This document shows positions 1 to 8,649 of a DNA stretch of 51,427 nt, one piece after another (position 1 is the stretch's first letter; every line of letters starts with the position of its first letter). Origin of the DNA: JSC-12 sp033764965 (lineage in GTDB: Bacteria > Cyanobacteriota > Cyanobacteriia > Leptolyngbyales > Leptolyngbyaceae); the NCBI GenBank assembly GCA_033764965.1, contig JANRIN010000264.1, positions 1-51,427 of the forward strand, read 5' to 3'. The notes under the pieces are model-generated. The model was not told the origin of the DNA. It ran no database searches and saw only the letters and a program-made list of their open reading frames with translations. A program made the translations under genes and the position numbers.

Positions 1-139
1 CCTCGTTCGGCACATCGCCCTCAACCTCCTGACGCATGAAAAGTCATCTAAAGGTGGGGTCAAGGCAAAACGACTCAAAGCTGGCTGGGACAATGATTAT
101 TTGGCGAAAGTCCTTGCTCAATAAGATGCGTTTGCCCTG
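1..139 (+). mobile_element. Right end of an ISAs1-like insertion sequence, cut by the window edge
   Basis: Bases 1-139 are the exact reverse complement of 51288-51426. The identity stops abruptly at base 139, where the outer end reads CAGGGCAAACGCATC on the other strand. An element boundary explains this. The piece holds the last 40 codons of a transposase and a short 3' tail. The element lies 8 bp beyond the stop codon of the DUF6891-like gene. The rest of the element is outside the window, so its completeness, left end and target duplication cannot be judged. Confidence 0.85.
2..124 (+). CDS. ISAs1 family transposase, C-terminal 40 residues only
   Basis: An open frame enters from the window edge and ends at TAA (122-124). 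Its 40 residues include NLLTHEKSSKGGVKAKRLKA and then AGWDNDYLAKVL. This matches the conserved C-terminus of ISAs1-type DDE transposases, which typically end in a GxKxKRxKAGWDxDYLxKVL-like sequence. The family comes from memory of this tail, and the catalytic DDE residues are not in the window. An identical copy lies in opposite orientation at the other end. Confidence 0.75.
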   Translation, partial: LVRHIALNLLTHEKSSKGGVKAKRLKAGWDNDYLAKVLAQ

Positions 140-147
140 CCTATTGG

Positions 148-723
148 CTACTGTCGTTTTTTCCACACGATGCCATCAACAACGATTGGGTGGCTAGCTG
201 TCCCTTGCCATTTTGCATCCAATCCAACCCGGTGGAGTTCTGCAACGATCCTATTGGCAATTCGGGTAAGAGTTGCTTCGTCTTCCTCAATGCACCCATA
301 GGCAAGCAGCAATTGCCCAGTTTTAATTGCCCGCTCAGTGCATTGCAAGTGGTAGAAGATGTATCCCTCAATCGGTTGGTGCTTTTCCTCCTGCTCAACC
401 TCATTCCAGATTTCGGTAAATCCGCAGTTGTTGCAGCAACTGAAGTTCTGCCGAGCAACAATACCTTGGCGATTGAGGGATGTAAATGCTTCATCTAGGC
501 GATCGCAATCCGTTGGGAATTCCCAGACATCCTGCTCAGTTCGATGTGCGATCAGTGACTCCGCCACAATGAATCGTATCTTTGTACGTAGATTGTCGCG
601 TCCAAGTGTCTCCGATACATAGTGTGTTGTATTTTCCACAATCTCATGAACTGATTTGAAGCCCTCCCGAACCTGAGAGTCGATAAAGGAACGAATGTCT
701 TCGGGCACCTTATCCATTGTCAA
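148..723 (-). CDS. DUF6891-like hypothetical protein
   Basis: A 191-residue soluble protein without signal peptide or membrane segment. The middle part has a CCNNCG motif in GIVARQNFSCCNNCG (about residues 86-100), followed by GYIFYHLQCTERA and LLLAYG. These resemble the DUF6891 family, whose function is unknown; a zinc or redox role for the cysteine cluster is only a possibility. The start ATG ends at 723. A second ATG two codons later (MDKVPED) would serve equally well. The stop codon lies 8 bp from the IS end, so the frame looks intact but its natural downstream region is displaced. It is separated from rca by strong hairpins. Confidence 0.6.
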   Translation of the reverse strand: MTMDKVPEDIRSFIDSQVREGFKSVHEIVENTTHYVSETLGRDNLRTKIRFIVAESLIAHRTEQDVWEFPTDCDRLDEAFTSLNRQGIVARQNFSCCNNCGFTEIWNEVEQEEKHQPIEGYIFYHLQCTERAIKTGQLLLAYGCIEEDEATLTRIANRIVAELHRVGLDAKWQGTASHPIVVDGIVWKKRQ

Positions 724-803
724 ACCTCAAGCAGGCTAACAACTTATTACATCGACTTTTTTCTCGATAATGTCCTAATGGGGATATTATCGGGAATTTT
801 TCT

Positions 804-843
804 GGGAATGTGCTTGATAGCGGACAGTATCAAGCACATTCCC
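804..843. terminator. Perfect 16-bp inverted repeat, hairpin downstream of rca
   Basis: GGGAATGTGCTTGATA (804-819) and its exact complement (828-843) enclose an 8-nt loop. It lies between the rca stop codon and the start of the DUF6891-like gene. No clear T-run follows on either strand, so a classic Rho-independent terminator is not certain. It may be an mRNA 3' stabiliser for rca or a small repeat. A second imperfect hairpin (CGATAAT...ATTATCG, about 763-793) lies beside it. Confidence 0.5.
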
Positions 844-920
844 GCTTCCCATTTGCTAAGAGAGTATCATTCAGCAAAAATAGTAGGTGTTTTGAGCTTT
901 GGTTCAACCCAATAATCTGT

Positions 921-2228
921 TTAGGCGCGTTGAATGGTGGTTTCAATCACGCGACGACGGGCTTTTGGATCAACTCCGACCAAGCGCACATAATCTTTCG
1001 GGTGTTCTACTAAACAGGACTCTAACGCCCGCATTGCCGCGGCTCCATCTCCCTCGTAGCTGCCATAAGAATTCCAGGAACCTGTCCGAAAGCGACGACT
1101 ATCCACAAACTCGATGCCTAAGCGATAGCCTTGCCCCAAAATGCGGTTTACCTCAGTTGCCATGTCTGGAGAAAGGTGGGTAGAGGAGGGTTGACCGGAG
1201 TAGGAGGAAGAGGGGGTTGGGGGTTGGGGGTTGGTTGATCGAGTGTGACCGTTGCCGGGGGTGTCGTTGGCGGAGTAGGAGCGGAAGAAATTACTGGTGG
1301 AATGGATGGATTCGGCTTTGGGGTCGGTTTCTCCCAGGCGACGGTTGTAGAGGAATTTGTTGTATTCCTGAGCCAGAGTGCTTTCCTGGACGCGCTGTTG
1401 CTCCTGTACCATTTCGTTCCCTACTTCGATCAGGTGCGGCAGGCTGAAGTCGGGCTTTTTGAACTCGGGAGGAGCTTCTTTGCTATTAACGATGCGTTGA
1501 GAAATGCGATCGATGCCCACATTGTGAATCAGTTGCCGAATTTGTTCATCGTAGAGGCGCGATCGCACAGCCCCAAAAAAGTCGATCGCCTGATCGGGGA
1601 ACGTGTCCACCAGCTTTTCAACATCGGCATGGGCAATGTGATCCACCTGGAAGATCCCGGCAACGATGCCGATGCGATCGTCCCGATTTGGCTCCCAATA
1701 AAACTTCTCCATGCGTCCATCCCGTACCAGGGGTTGGTAAAGGGTCGCGAAATCATTTCCCGTGACGATGATGGGAATGCGTTGAATCGGCTGATCGTCG
1801 TAACTGCCAGGAAGCTGAACATTGGTGGGATTGTCGGCAATGTTCATCAAGGTACCGTTCACCAACTGGGTATTCACCGTGTACTGGGTGTATTGATCGA
1901 CTCGTCCGGCTCCGGCATCAATGTCATTAATCATCAACGCTGCCATTTTGCCGTTGACTTTTACCATTTCTGCCGCTTCTCGATAGCGCAGGCGAATCAA
2001 TCGGGCTGGGTCGCCTGCATCCGGACTTTCCAACTCCCCCGCAGACATATGCACGATGTTGATGCCCATGCGCTGAAATGCCAGTTCACACTGAAAAGAT
2101 TTACCTTCTCCTTTCCGTCCATGTACACCTAAAATCAACGGTACTTTGACGTTCGGCAGGGTTATGTAATTCTTGGTGATGTGAACTGAAATTTTGTCGA
2201 GAAAGCGCGGAGAAATGTAAAAACTCAT
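921..2228 (-). CDS. rca: RuBisCO activase with C-terminal RbcS-like (SSUL) domain
   Basis: An AAA+ ATPase that remodels inhibited RuBisCO; in cyanobacteria the RbcS-like tail helps dock it to RuBisCO and the carboxysome. Walker A GRKGEGKS is at residues 37-44 and Walker B-like LMINDID at about 98-104. The AAA+ part runs to about residue 300. A Pro/Ser/Thr-rich linker follows (about 300-354), then an 81-residue SSUL domain (355-435) starting DMATEVNRILGQGYRLGIEF. The 435-residue length fits cyanobacterial Rca. Part of the linker (NPQPPTP) is encoded by the TTGGGGG repeat at 1212-1234. The gene starts 15 nt after the 3' end of tRNA-Asp on the same strand. No rbcL or rbcS is in the window. Confidence 0.95.
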   Translation of the reverse strand: MSFYISPRFLDKISVHITKNYITLPNVKVPLILGVHGRKGEGKSFQCELAFQRMGINIVHMSAGELESPDAGDPARLIRLRYREAAEMVKVNGKMAALMINDIDAGAGRVDQYTQYTVNTQLVNGTLMNIADNPTNVQLPGSYDDQPIQRIPIIVTGNDFATLYQPLVRDGRMEKFYWEPNRDDRIGIVAGIFQVDHIAHADVEKLVDTFPDQAIDFFGAVRSRLYDEQIRQLIHNVGIDRISQRIVNSKEAPPEFKKPDFSLPHLIEVGNEMVQEQQRVQESTLAQEYNKFLYNRRLGETDPKAESIHSTSNFFRSYSANDTPGNGHTRSTNPQPPTPSSSYSGQPSSTHLSPDMATEVNRILGQGYRLGIEFVDSRRFRTGSWNSYGSYEGDGAAAMRALESCLVEHPKDYVRLVGVDPKARRRVIETTIQRA

Positions 2229-2243
2229 AACAACCTAACTAAA

Positions 2244-2317
2244 CGGGACTGACGGGGCTCGAACCCGCAACTTCCGCCGTGACAGGGCGGTGCTCTAACC
2301 AATTGAACTACAGTCCC
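2244..2317 (-). tRNA. tRNA-Asp (GTC)
   Basis: Read on the minus strand, the 7-bp acceptor stem GGGACTG/CAGTCCC closes the cloverleaf. The anticodon arm is CCGCC-CTGTCAC-GGCGG, giving anticodon GTC for aspartate. The T-loop carries GGTTCGAGCC. The discriminator base is G and no CCA is encoded. The 3' end lies 15 nt before the rca start codon on the same strand, which suggests a shared transcript or at least a very short rca leader after tRNA processing. Confidence 0.95.
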
Positions 2318-2449
2318 TTACTTTAAAGAGAGTTTTGTTGTGAGGGTTAAGACTCCCAACAAACTACTGATTTATAGTACGCTTTTTTGTGAGCGATCTT
2401 CATTGTGCCGATCGACGGTGAGTTTGTCAAACTTTTTTTAGCAGGTATT

Positions 2450-3538
2450 ATGGGCAACACTTTTGGGCATTTGTTTCGGATTACTACTTACGGCGAATCG
2501 CACGGTGGCGGTGTGGGAGTGGTGATTGATGGATGCCCGCCGCGGTTGGAGATTTCTCAGGCAGAGATTCAGTTTGAGCTCGATCGCCGTCGCCCCGGAC
2601 AAAGCAAAATCACCACCCCCCGCAAAGAAGCGGATCAATGCGAGATTTTGTCGGGCGTGTTTGAGGGACAGACGACAGGAACGCCGATTTCGATCATGGT
2701 GCGGAACAAAGACCAGCGATCGCAGGATTACGATGAAATGGCAGTCAAGTATCGTCCGTCCCATGCTGATGCCACTTATGATGCCAAGTATGGGATTCGT
2801 AATTATCAAGGCGGGGGACGATCGTCAGCGCGGGAAACGATCGGACGGGTGGCGGCGGGCGCGATCGCCAAAAAGATTTTGCATCAAGTGGCAGGCGTGG
2901 AAATTGTGGGCTACGTCACTCGCATTAAGGATTTGGAAGGTAAGGTCGATCCTGAAACCGTAACTCTGGAACAAGTGGAACGCAACATTGTCCGCTGTCC
3001 CGACCAGGAAGCTGCCGATCGCATGGTGGAGCTGGTAGAGCAATACCGCGATCAGGGCGATTCCCTGGGTGGCGTGGTGGAATGCGTGGCTCGAAAAGTT
3101 CCCAGAGGTTTAGGAATGCCCGTATTTGACAAGTTAGAAGCGGATCTGGCAAAAGCAGTGATGTCTCTGCCAGCAACAAAAGGCTTTGAAATCGGCTCTG
3201 GCTTTGCGGGAACGCTGATGCCAGGAAGCGAACACAATGACGAGTTTTACACAGATGAAGCAGGCAATATTCGCACCGTGACGAATCGATCGGGCGGTGT
3301 TCAAGGCGGCATTTCCAACGGTGAAAATATTTTAATTCGGGTGGCGTTCAAACCGACGGCAACCATTCGCAAAGAACAAAAAACCGTCACGAATACAGGG
3401 GAAGAAGTCACTCTGGCAGCCAAAGGACGACACGATCCCTGCGTGCTACCTCGCGCAGTACCAATGGTGGAAGCGATGGTGGCGTTGGTATTGTGCGATC
3501 ACCTGCTACGGCAACAGGGGCAGTGCGGCATACCATAG
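2450..3538 (+). CDS. aroC: Chorismate synthase
   Basis: Last step of the shikimate pathway: 5-enolpyruvylshikimate-3-phosphate is converted to chorismate, with reduced FMN. The 362-residue product begins MGNTFGHLFRITTYGESHGG, the classic N-terminal signature. It also has GRSSARETIGRVAAGAIAKK and a C-terminal RHDPCVLPRAVPMVEAM, both family signatures. The frame stays open upstream to a GTG at 2405, but ATG at 2450 gives the normal N-terminus and length. It is transcribed away from tRNA-Asp and is followed by eno after about 124 bp. Confidence 0.96.
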   Translation: MGNTFGHLFRITTYGESHGGGVGVVIDGCPPRLEISQAEIQFELDRRRPGQSKITTPRKEADQCEILSGVFEGQTTGTPISIMVRNKDQRSQDYDEMAVKYRPSHADATYDAKYGIRNYQGGGRSSARETIGRVAAGAIAKKILHQVAGVEIVGYVTRIKDLEGKVDPETVTLEQVERNIVRCPDQEAADRMVELVEQYRDQGDSLGGVVECVARKVPRGLGMPVFDKLEADLAKAVMSLPATKGFEIGSGFAGTLMPGSEHNDEFYTDEAGNIRTVTNRSGGVQGGISNGENILIRVAFKPTATIRKEQKTVTNTGEEVTLAAKGRHDPCVLPRAVPMVEAMVALVLCDHLLRQQGQCGIP

Positions 3539-3662
3539 AATCGCGTCGGCTGTGTTCAAGAGGCACTATCGATCGCAGCGCCATGCGGTACTATTCCATA
3601 GTTAACTTTGGTGCTGATGACCGTTGTCTACTGCATAGCACTTCGATTGGAGGACAATCCCC

Positions 3663-4952
3663 ATGTATGTAAATGAGATTGAGGATATTGCAACCTACGA
3701 GGTTTTGGACTCACGCGGTAATCCCACGGTTGAAGCAGTTGTGCTGCTTGCAGATGGGACTGAGGCATCAGCAATTGTGCCATCGGGGGCATCGACAGGT
3801 GAAAAGGAAGCCGTGGAATTGCGCGATGGGGATAAACAGCGCTACGGCGGCAAAGGGGTGCTGCAAGCGGTTGAGAACGCCAACGAGAAGTTAGTGCCTG
3901 AATTGATCGGCATGGATGTCACTGACCAACGGGCGATCGACTTTGCCATGCTGGACATCGACGGCACCCCCAACAAAGCCACGATCGGCGCAAATGCCAT
4001 TCTCGCCATCTCCCTGGCAGTCGCGAAAGCCGCCGCAAACTCGTTGGGCTTACCACTGTATCGATATCTGGGGGGTGCAAATGCTTCCCTCCTGCCCGTG
4101 CCCTGCATGAACGTGATCAACGGGGGCAAACACGCCGACAACACGGTTGATTTTCAGGAGTTCATGATTGCGCCCCACAATGCCGACTCATTTGCGGAGT
4201 CGATTCGGATGGGGATCGAAACGTTTCATGCCCTGAAATCGATTTTGCATGGTCAGGGACTCAGTACGGGGGTGGGGGATGAAGGCGGCTTTGCCCCGGA
4301 TTTGAAATCCAATGAGCAAGCGATCGAGTACATCCTGCAAGCCATTGAAAAAGCAGGATACAAACCCGGTGAAGACATTTCCATTTGCTTAGACCCTGCT
4401 GCCAGCGAAATGTGGCAAGACGGCAAATATCTGTTCTTCAAGTCTACAAAGGAAGCCGTTTCGTCGGAAAAGATGGTGGAACTGTGGACATCCTGGGCAC
4501 GGCAATACCCGATCGTCTCTTTGGAAGACGGCATGGGCGAAAACGACTGGGACGGCTGGAAGCTGCTCACCGAGTCGATCGGCAGTACGGTGCAACTCGT
4601 CGGCGATGATCTGTTCTGCACCAACGCCAAAATTCTAGCAGAAGGGATTCAAGCTGGGGTCGGCAACTCGATTTTGATCAAAGTCAACCAGATTGGCACC
4701 TTGACAGAAACCCTGGACACGATCGCCCTGGCACAAAAGCACAACTACACCTATATGGTGTCCCACCGTTCCGGCGAAACCGAAGACACCACGATCGCTG
4801 ATCTGGCAGTTGCCACTAGCTCTGGTCAAATCAAAACAGGTTCCGGTTGTCGGGGTGAGCGAGTCGCCAAATTCAACCAACTGCTGCGGATTGAGCGCAA
4901 CTTAGGGAGTGCCGCTCAGTTTGCTGGAAAGTCCGCGTTTAAGTGTGGATGA
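3663..4952 (+). CDS. eno: Enolase (phosphopyruvate hydratase)
   Basis: Cytoplasmic glycolytic enzyme that converts 2-phosphoglycerate to phosphoenolpyruvate with Mg2+. The 429-residue length is normal. Motifs include SRGNPTVEAVV, SGASTGEKEAVELRDGD, the metal-binding LEDGMGENDWDGW and QLVGDDLFCTN, the catalytic-lysine region LIKVNQIGTLTET and MVSHRSGETEDT. GGAGG stands 8-9 nt before the ATG. Its product feeds PEP to the shikimate pathway, whose last gene aroC is directly upstream, although a shared promoter is not shown. A repeat block follows the stop codon. Confidence 0.97.
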   Translation: MYVNEIEDIATYEVLDSRGNPTVEAVVLLADGTEASAIVPSGASTGEKEAVELRDGDKQRYGGKGVLQAVENANEKLVPELIGMDVTDQRAIDFAMLDIDGTPNKATIGANAILAISLAVAKAAANSLGLPLYRYLGGANASLLPVPCMNVINGGKHADNTVDFQEFMIAPHNADSFAESIRMGIETFHALKSILHGQGLSTGVGDEGGFAPDLKSNEQAIEYILQAIEKAGYKPGEDISICLDPAASEMWQDGKYLFFKSTKEAVSSEKMVELWTSWARQYPIVSLEDGMGENDWDGWKLLTESIGSTVQLVGDDLFCTNAKILAEGIQAGVGNSILIKVNQIGTLTETLDTIALAQKHNYTYMVSHRSGETEDTTIADLAVATSSGQIKTGSGCRGERVAKFNQLLRIERNLGSAAQFAGKSAFKCG

Positions 4953-5172
4953 GTGGATGGGTGGGTGAGTAGAGAAGTAGATGGGTGGGTGAGTGGATGG
5001 TAGATGGGTAAGTGGGTAAATGGGTAGATGGGTAGATGAGTAGATGGGTAAATGGGTAGATGGTTGAAATCCACGCACCCATGTACCCATGTACCCATGT
5101 ACCCATGCACCCACGCACCCACGCACCCATATACCCATACACCCACGCACCCACCCACATACCCATCCCCAA
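4946..5172. repeat. Octamer repeat block with G-rich and C-rich arms
   Basis: The left arm (about 4950-5065) is built from variants of GGGTAGAT and GGGTGAGT. The right arm (5077-5156) is ten consecutive 8-bp units of the form ACCCAYRY, followed by partial units. The arms are roughly complementary (GGGTA against TACCC), so the block could fold into a long imperfect hairpin. It fills the space between eno and gloA. The open frames across it are simply low-complexity sequence. Related units occur at 11461-11512, 12121-12180 and 19822-19855. Confidence 0.85.
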
Positions 5173-5217
5173 CTCCTGCTATTTGTCACAATAAAAGGGA
5201 CGTGATTGGACAAACCT

Positions 5218-5643
5218 ATGAGACTACTGCATACCATGCTACGGGTGGGCAACCTGGAGCGATCGCTGGATTTCTACTGCACCGTGTTGGGCATGAAGCT
5301 TTTGCGGCAAAAGGAGTATCCTGCTGGAGAATTTACCCTGGCGTTTGTGGGGTATGGGGACGAAACGGAAAACACAGTGCTGGAACTCACCTACAACTGG
5401 GGCACGGAGCAATACGAGTTGGGCAATGCGTTCGGTCATGTGGCGATCGGGGTGGAGGACATCTACGCCACCTGTGAGGAAATTCGCCAACGTGGGGGCA
5501 AAGTGACTCGTGAACCCGGACCGATGAAACACGGCACCACCGTCATCGCGTTCGTAGAAGATCCCGATGGCTATAAGGTAGAACTCATCCAGATCAACAC
5601 GTTGGGTGCGGTGAAAGCCAAACAACCGGAAGCCGCAACAGTT
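5218..5643 (+). CDS. gloA: Lactoylglutathione lyase (glyoxalase I)
   Basis: Converts the hemithioacetal of methylglyoxal and glutathione to S-lactoylglutathione, detoxifying a by-product of glycolysis. The product starts MRLLHTMLRVGNLERSLDFY, like E. coli GloA, and has about 142 residues including a slightly longer tail. The metal ligands expected for GloA can be placed: His5, Glu in NTVLELTYNWG, His in FGHVAIGVEDI and Glu in GYKVELIQ. The frame extends to a TTG at 5206, but ATG 5218 gives the standard N-terminus. It follows eno, separated by the octamer repeats. A nickel/cobalt-type enzyme is likely from the family length, not shown. Confidence 0.94.
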
Positions 5644-5779
5644 TAGAAGGCATCCTGGCTCCTCACTCTCAGCCCAAACCCATCCTTCCACTTTTCCCCC
5701 TAGCCGCCTCCGCCCTGGATAGGGTTTAATTTGAGCAGTTGACTTGTGTGGCTGACTGTTGGGTGAGGAGCGATCGCGC

Positions 5780-7366
5780 GTGAGATCATCATTCTGGTTT
5801 GTGGGAGGGTTCTGTTTCCTCCAGCTTTGTCTAAGCATAAACACTGGTAATACTGCTGAAAAGCAACCAGAGCAGGGATTGCAATCCCAAAATCTGGCTT
5901 CAGCGTGTGCATCTGATCCGCTGTTGTCTCCCGCAATGGCTGACCCGCTGAGTTGTGGGGCAGGTTCGTCTAAGGATGAATCCCTGGAACAAGTGCGATC
6001 GGTGGATGAATTGAGCGACGTACAGCCGACGGATTGGGCGTATCAAGCACTCAAGTCCCTGGTGGAAAAGTACGGTGTGATTGCGGGTTATGCCGATCGC
6101 ACGTTTCGCGGCAATCGCGCCCTGACTCGCTACGAGTTTGCCGCGACTCTGAACAACGTCATGGTGTGGATGGAGCAATATCTGGCGCAGGCAGAATTCA
6201 GCCAACTCCAGGATGATTTTGCCACCCTGAGGCGGCTGCAAGAATCCTATCAAGCAATTCTGGCAGACCAGCGCGATCGCATCACGAAGCTGGAAACAAC
6301 TGCCAGCAGATTGGAACAACAACAGTTTTCCACCACGACAAAACTCAATGGACAGGTTGTGTTGGGCATCACGAATGGTTCCAATGCCAACTCCACCATT
6401 CCGGCACGGGTGCGGCTCGACCTCAACACCAGTTTCACGGGCAAAGATTTGCTTCGCACCCAGTTGGAAGCTGGGAACAATAGCGGCGATGCCATCAGCA
6501 AACAGCACGCAACTCGTGGCTTGAATTTGCTGGGAACCAGCGGCATTTTGGCAGATGGGGGCGGCTTGGATTATATCGAAGTGCCTAACACAGTGCGACT
6601 TAGCAAGCTGTACTACACGTTTCAGCCCCTCCGCAACTTGAATCTGACGATCGGGGGGCGGTTGAATCCCAGAGATTTTATTGACTACAACCGCTTTGCC
6701 AATGACTCCCTGACCAATTTCAACTCCAGCTTCTTCATGAACAACCCCCTGATTGTGCAAAATCAGGTCGATCGCTCAGGCGGAGCAGGCGCAGCCATCA
6801 GTTGGAAGTTGGGCGACCAATCTCCCTTTGTGCTGCGTGCGCTTTACGTCGCGGCTGACGGAAATGACCCTCTGGATGGAGAGGGGTTGTTTGGTGGACG
6901 CAACCAGGGCACGGTGGAGTTAGAATACACCTTCCGCAATTTCGTCACCCGCTTACAGTACACCAGCGCGACAGTGAATCGGACTGCCATCAATGCAGGC
7001 GGAATTAATCTGGAGTGGGCATTCAATCGCCAATTTTCAATTTTTGGACGGGTCGGAATGGGTCGCTACAGCGGCTTCAACTCACAGCTACAACAAAATT
7101 TGAGCTTGAGTCCTGTCACCTGGGCATTGGGCGGCACCATTCGCGAGATTCTGATTCCCGGTTCCGTGGCAGGAGTCGCTATCGGGCAACCCTTTATCGA
7201 AGGTGATCTTGGTGACGCGACTCAGACAAATTTTGAGCTTTACTACAGCTTTGATTTGAACGATCGCATTAGTTTTAGTCCAGCTTTCCTGGTTGTTGCT
7301 AATCCCAATAACCGCAGTACGGGCACTGTGTTTGAGTGGGTGGTGCGGCTGGTCTATGCGTTCTAA
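5780..7366 (+). CDS. SLH-domain OprB-type outer-membrane porin
   Basis: Cyanobacterial outer-membrane channel anchored to the cell wall. After a hydrophobic N-terminal signal (FWFVGGFCFLQLCLS), one S-layer homology domain runs from VDELSDVQPTDWAYQALKSL to LTRYEFAATLNNVM. A coiled-coil segment follows (FSQLQDDFATLRRLQ to TTASRLEQQQ), then a beta-barrel of OprB/porin type ending in phenylalanine (LVYAF), typical of barrel proteins. GTG 5780 is chosen because GGAG lies 9 nt upstream; a TTG at 5759 would add seven residues before the signal. Such proteins are often annotated iron-uptake porin, but the substrate cannot be read from the sequence. Confidence 0.88.
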   Translation: MRSSFWFVGGFCFLQLCLSINTGNTAEKQPEQGLQSQNLASACASDPLLSPAMADPLSCGAGSSKDESLEQVRSVDELSDVQPTDWAYQALKSLVEKYGVIAGYADRTFRGNRALTRYEFAATLNNVMVWMEQYLAQAEFSQLQDDFATLRRLQESYQAILADQRDRITKLETTASRLEQQQFSTTTKLNGQVVLGITNGSNANSTIPARVRLDLNTSFTGKDLLRTQLEAGNNSGDAISKQHATRGLNLLGTSGILADGGGLDYIEVPNTVRLSKLYYTFQPLRNLNLTIGGRLNPRDFIDYNRFANDSLTNFNSSFFMNNPLIVQNQVDRSGGAGAAISWKLGDQSPFVLRALYVAADGNDPLDGEGLFGGRNQGTVELEYTFRNFVTRLQYTSATVNRTAINAGGINLEWAFNRQFSIFGRVGMGRYSGFNSQLQQNLSLSPVTWALGGTIREILIPGSVAGVAIGQPFIEGDLGDATQTNFELYYSFDLNDRISFSPAFLVVANPNNRSTGTVFEWVVRLVYAF

Positions 7367-7458
7367 GGATCGTGGATTGAATAAGATCGAAAAGTTGGTA
7401 GTTGGTTGGGGCGAACCGCCGTTCACCTGTACAGGAAGGTTTCGGAGTTATTAAATTC

Positions 7459-8502
7459 TCATTCCTGAGCTTCTCGTTGCAAAACTTGTGATTCTTTCAA
7501 TTGGGCAAGCGTGGCGTTCCCGGTGCAAAACAAGGCAGTGGCGAGTTCTTCCTTCAAAAGACCAACCAGTTCATGCACAGCGGCTTCTGACTCGTTTGCG
7601 GCTTGCAGGAAAGGGAGCGCCATACCTGCCAAATCTGCCCCCAAGGCGATCGCTTTAGCCGCATCTAACCCATTGCGTAAACCACCAGAGGCAATCAACG
7701 GAACGGACGGGGCGATCGCCCGAATCGAGGTGATGCACTCCGCTGTGGGAATGCCCCAATCGGCAAAGGTTTCTCCCAACCGTCGCTGGCGCACATCCTT
7801 CGCCCTCTCCCCTTCCACCTTTGCCCAGGAGGTTCCCCCCGCCCCTGCCACATCGATCGCGGCTACCCCTGCTTCTATCAGCCGCTTTGCCATTGGAGCA
7901 GAAATACCGTTCCCCACCTCCTTGGCAATCACCGGCACCGAAAGCTGCTCACAGACCACCGCAATCTTGTCTAGCAAGCCGCGAAAGTTCCTGTCTCCCT
8001 TCGTTTGCACACACTCCTGAAGCACATTCAGATGCAGAATCAGCGCATCCGCCTCCAACGAATCAACAATTTTGCGGCACTCATCCATCCCGTACTGATA
8101 ATTCAGTTGCACAGCCCCCAAATTGGCAAATAACAGCACATCGGGAGCAACCGATCGCACATCGAAAGTAATCGCCAAATCTGGATTTTCCACAACAACT
8201 CGCTGCGATCCAACTCCCATCGCTAATTGATGCTGTTGGGCAGCAGCAGCGAGGCGCATATTAATCAGCCTTGCTTGCTCAGTGCCTCCCGTCATGGAGG
8301 AAATCAGCAACGGTGCAGACAAAGCTTTGCCGAGAAACTGAGTCGTCAGATCAATGTCGGTGAAATCCAATTCTGGCAAACAACAGTGGATGAATCGATA
8401 GCGCTCCAATCCACTCCGGGTTTCCCGAAACTGCACATCCTCCTCCAGGCAAACTCGCAAGTGGTCTGCCTTGCGAACCTGGGTTTCTGCCGATGGGTTC
8501 AT
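7459..8502 (-). CDS. fni: Type 2 isopentenyl-diphosphate delta-isomerase
   Basis: FMN- and NADPH-dependent enzyme that interconverts isopentenyl and dimethylallyl diphosphate, supplying carotenoid, phytol and quinone synthesis. The 347-residue length is typical. Visible motifs are RKADHLRVCLEEDVQF at the N-terminus, LLISSMTGGTEQARLIN, AMGVGSQRVVVE, VIAKEVGNGIS, AIDVAGAGGTSWA and the phosphate-binding ASGGLRNGLDAAKAIALGA. It is convergent with the porin gene and divergent from pyrR, with about 147 bp between fni and pyrR that must hold both promoters. Confidence 0.95.
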   Translation of the reverse strand: MNPSAETQVRKADHLRVCLEEDVQFRETRSGLERYRFIHCCLPELDFTDIDLTTQFLGKALSAPLLISSMTGGTEQARLINMRLAAAAQQHQLAMGVGSQRVVVENPDLAITFDVRSVAPDVLLFANLGAVQLNYQYGMDECRKIVDSLEADALILHLNVLQECVQTKGDRNFRGLLDKIAVVCEQLSVPVIAKEVGNGISAPMAKRLIEAGVAAIDVAGAGGTSWAKVEGERAKDVRQRRLGETFADWGIPTAECITSIRAIAPSVPLIASGGLRNGLDAAKAIALGADLAGMALPFLQAANESEAAVHELVGLLKEELATALFCTGNATLAQLKESQVLQREAQE

Positions 8503-8649
8503 GGAATGAAGCTCAAATAGTTACAGGAATTAGGGTACAGGGAAGAAGTCCTAAGGGGGAAGAGTTTGAGTGTAGGCGGGTGAATGTGTAGAGTTGGTGA
8601 TTCGATATGCTTGGATTACCATTGTGCATGATCACCGTTCTCAGCAGCT

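Noticed and set aside
1245..2132. 295-codon plus-strand frame opposite rca
   Set aside because: It is the antisense shadow of the well-supported rca gene.
5077..5156. CRISPR array
   Set aside because: Units are 8 bp with no unique spacers, and no cas gene is present.
4902..5477. Open frames across the octamer repeats between eno and gloA
   Set aside because: They consist of repeated THPPTYP- or MGTWVHG-type residues from the octamers and overlap eno or gloA; no family match.
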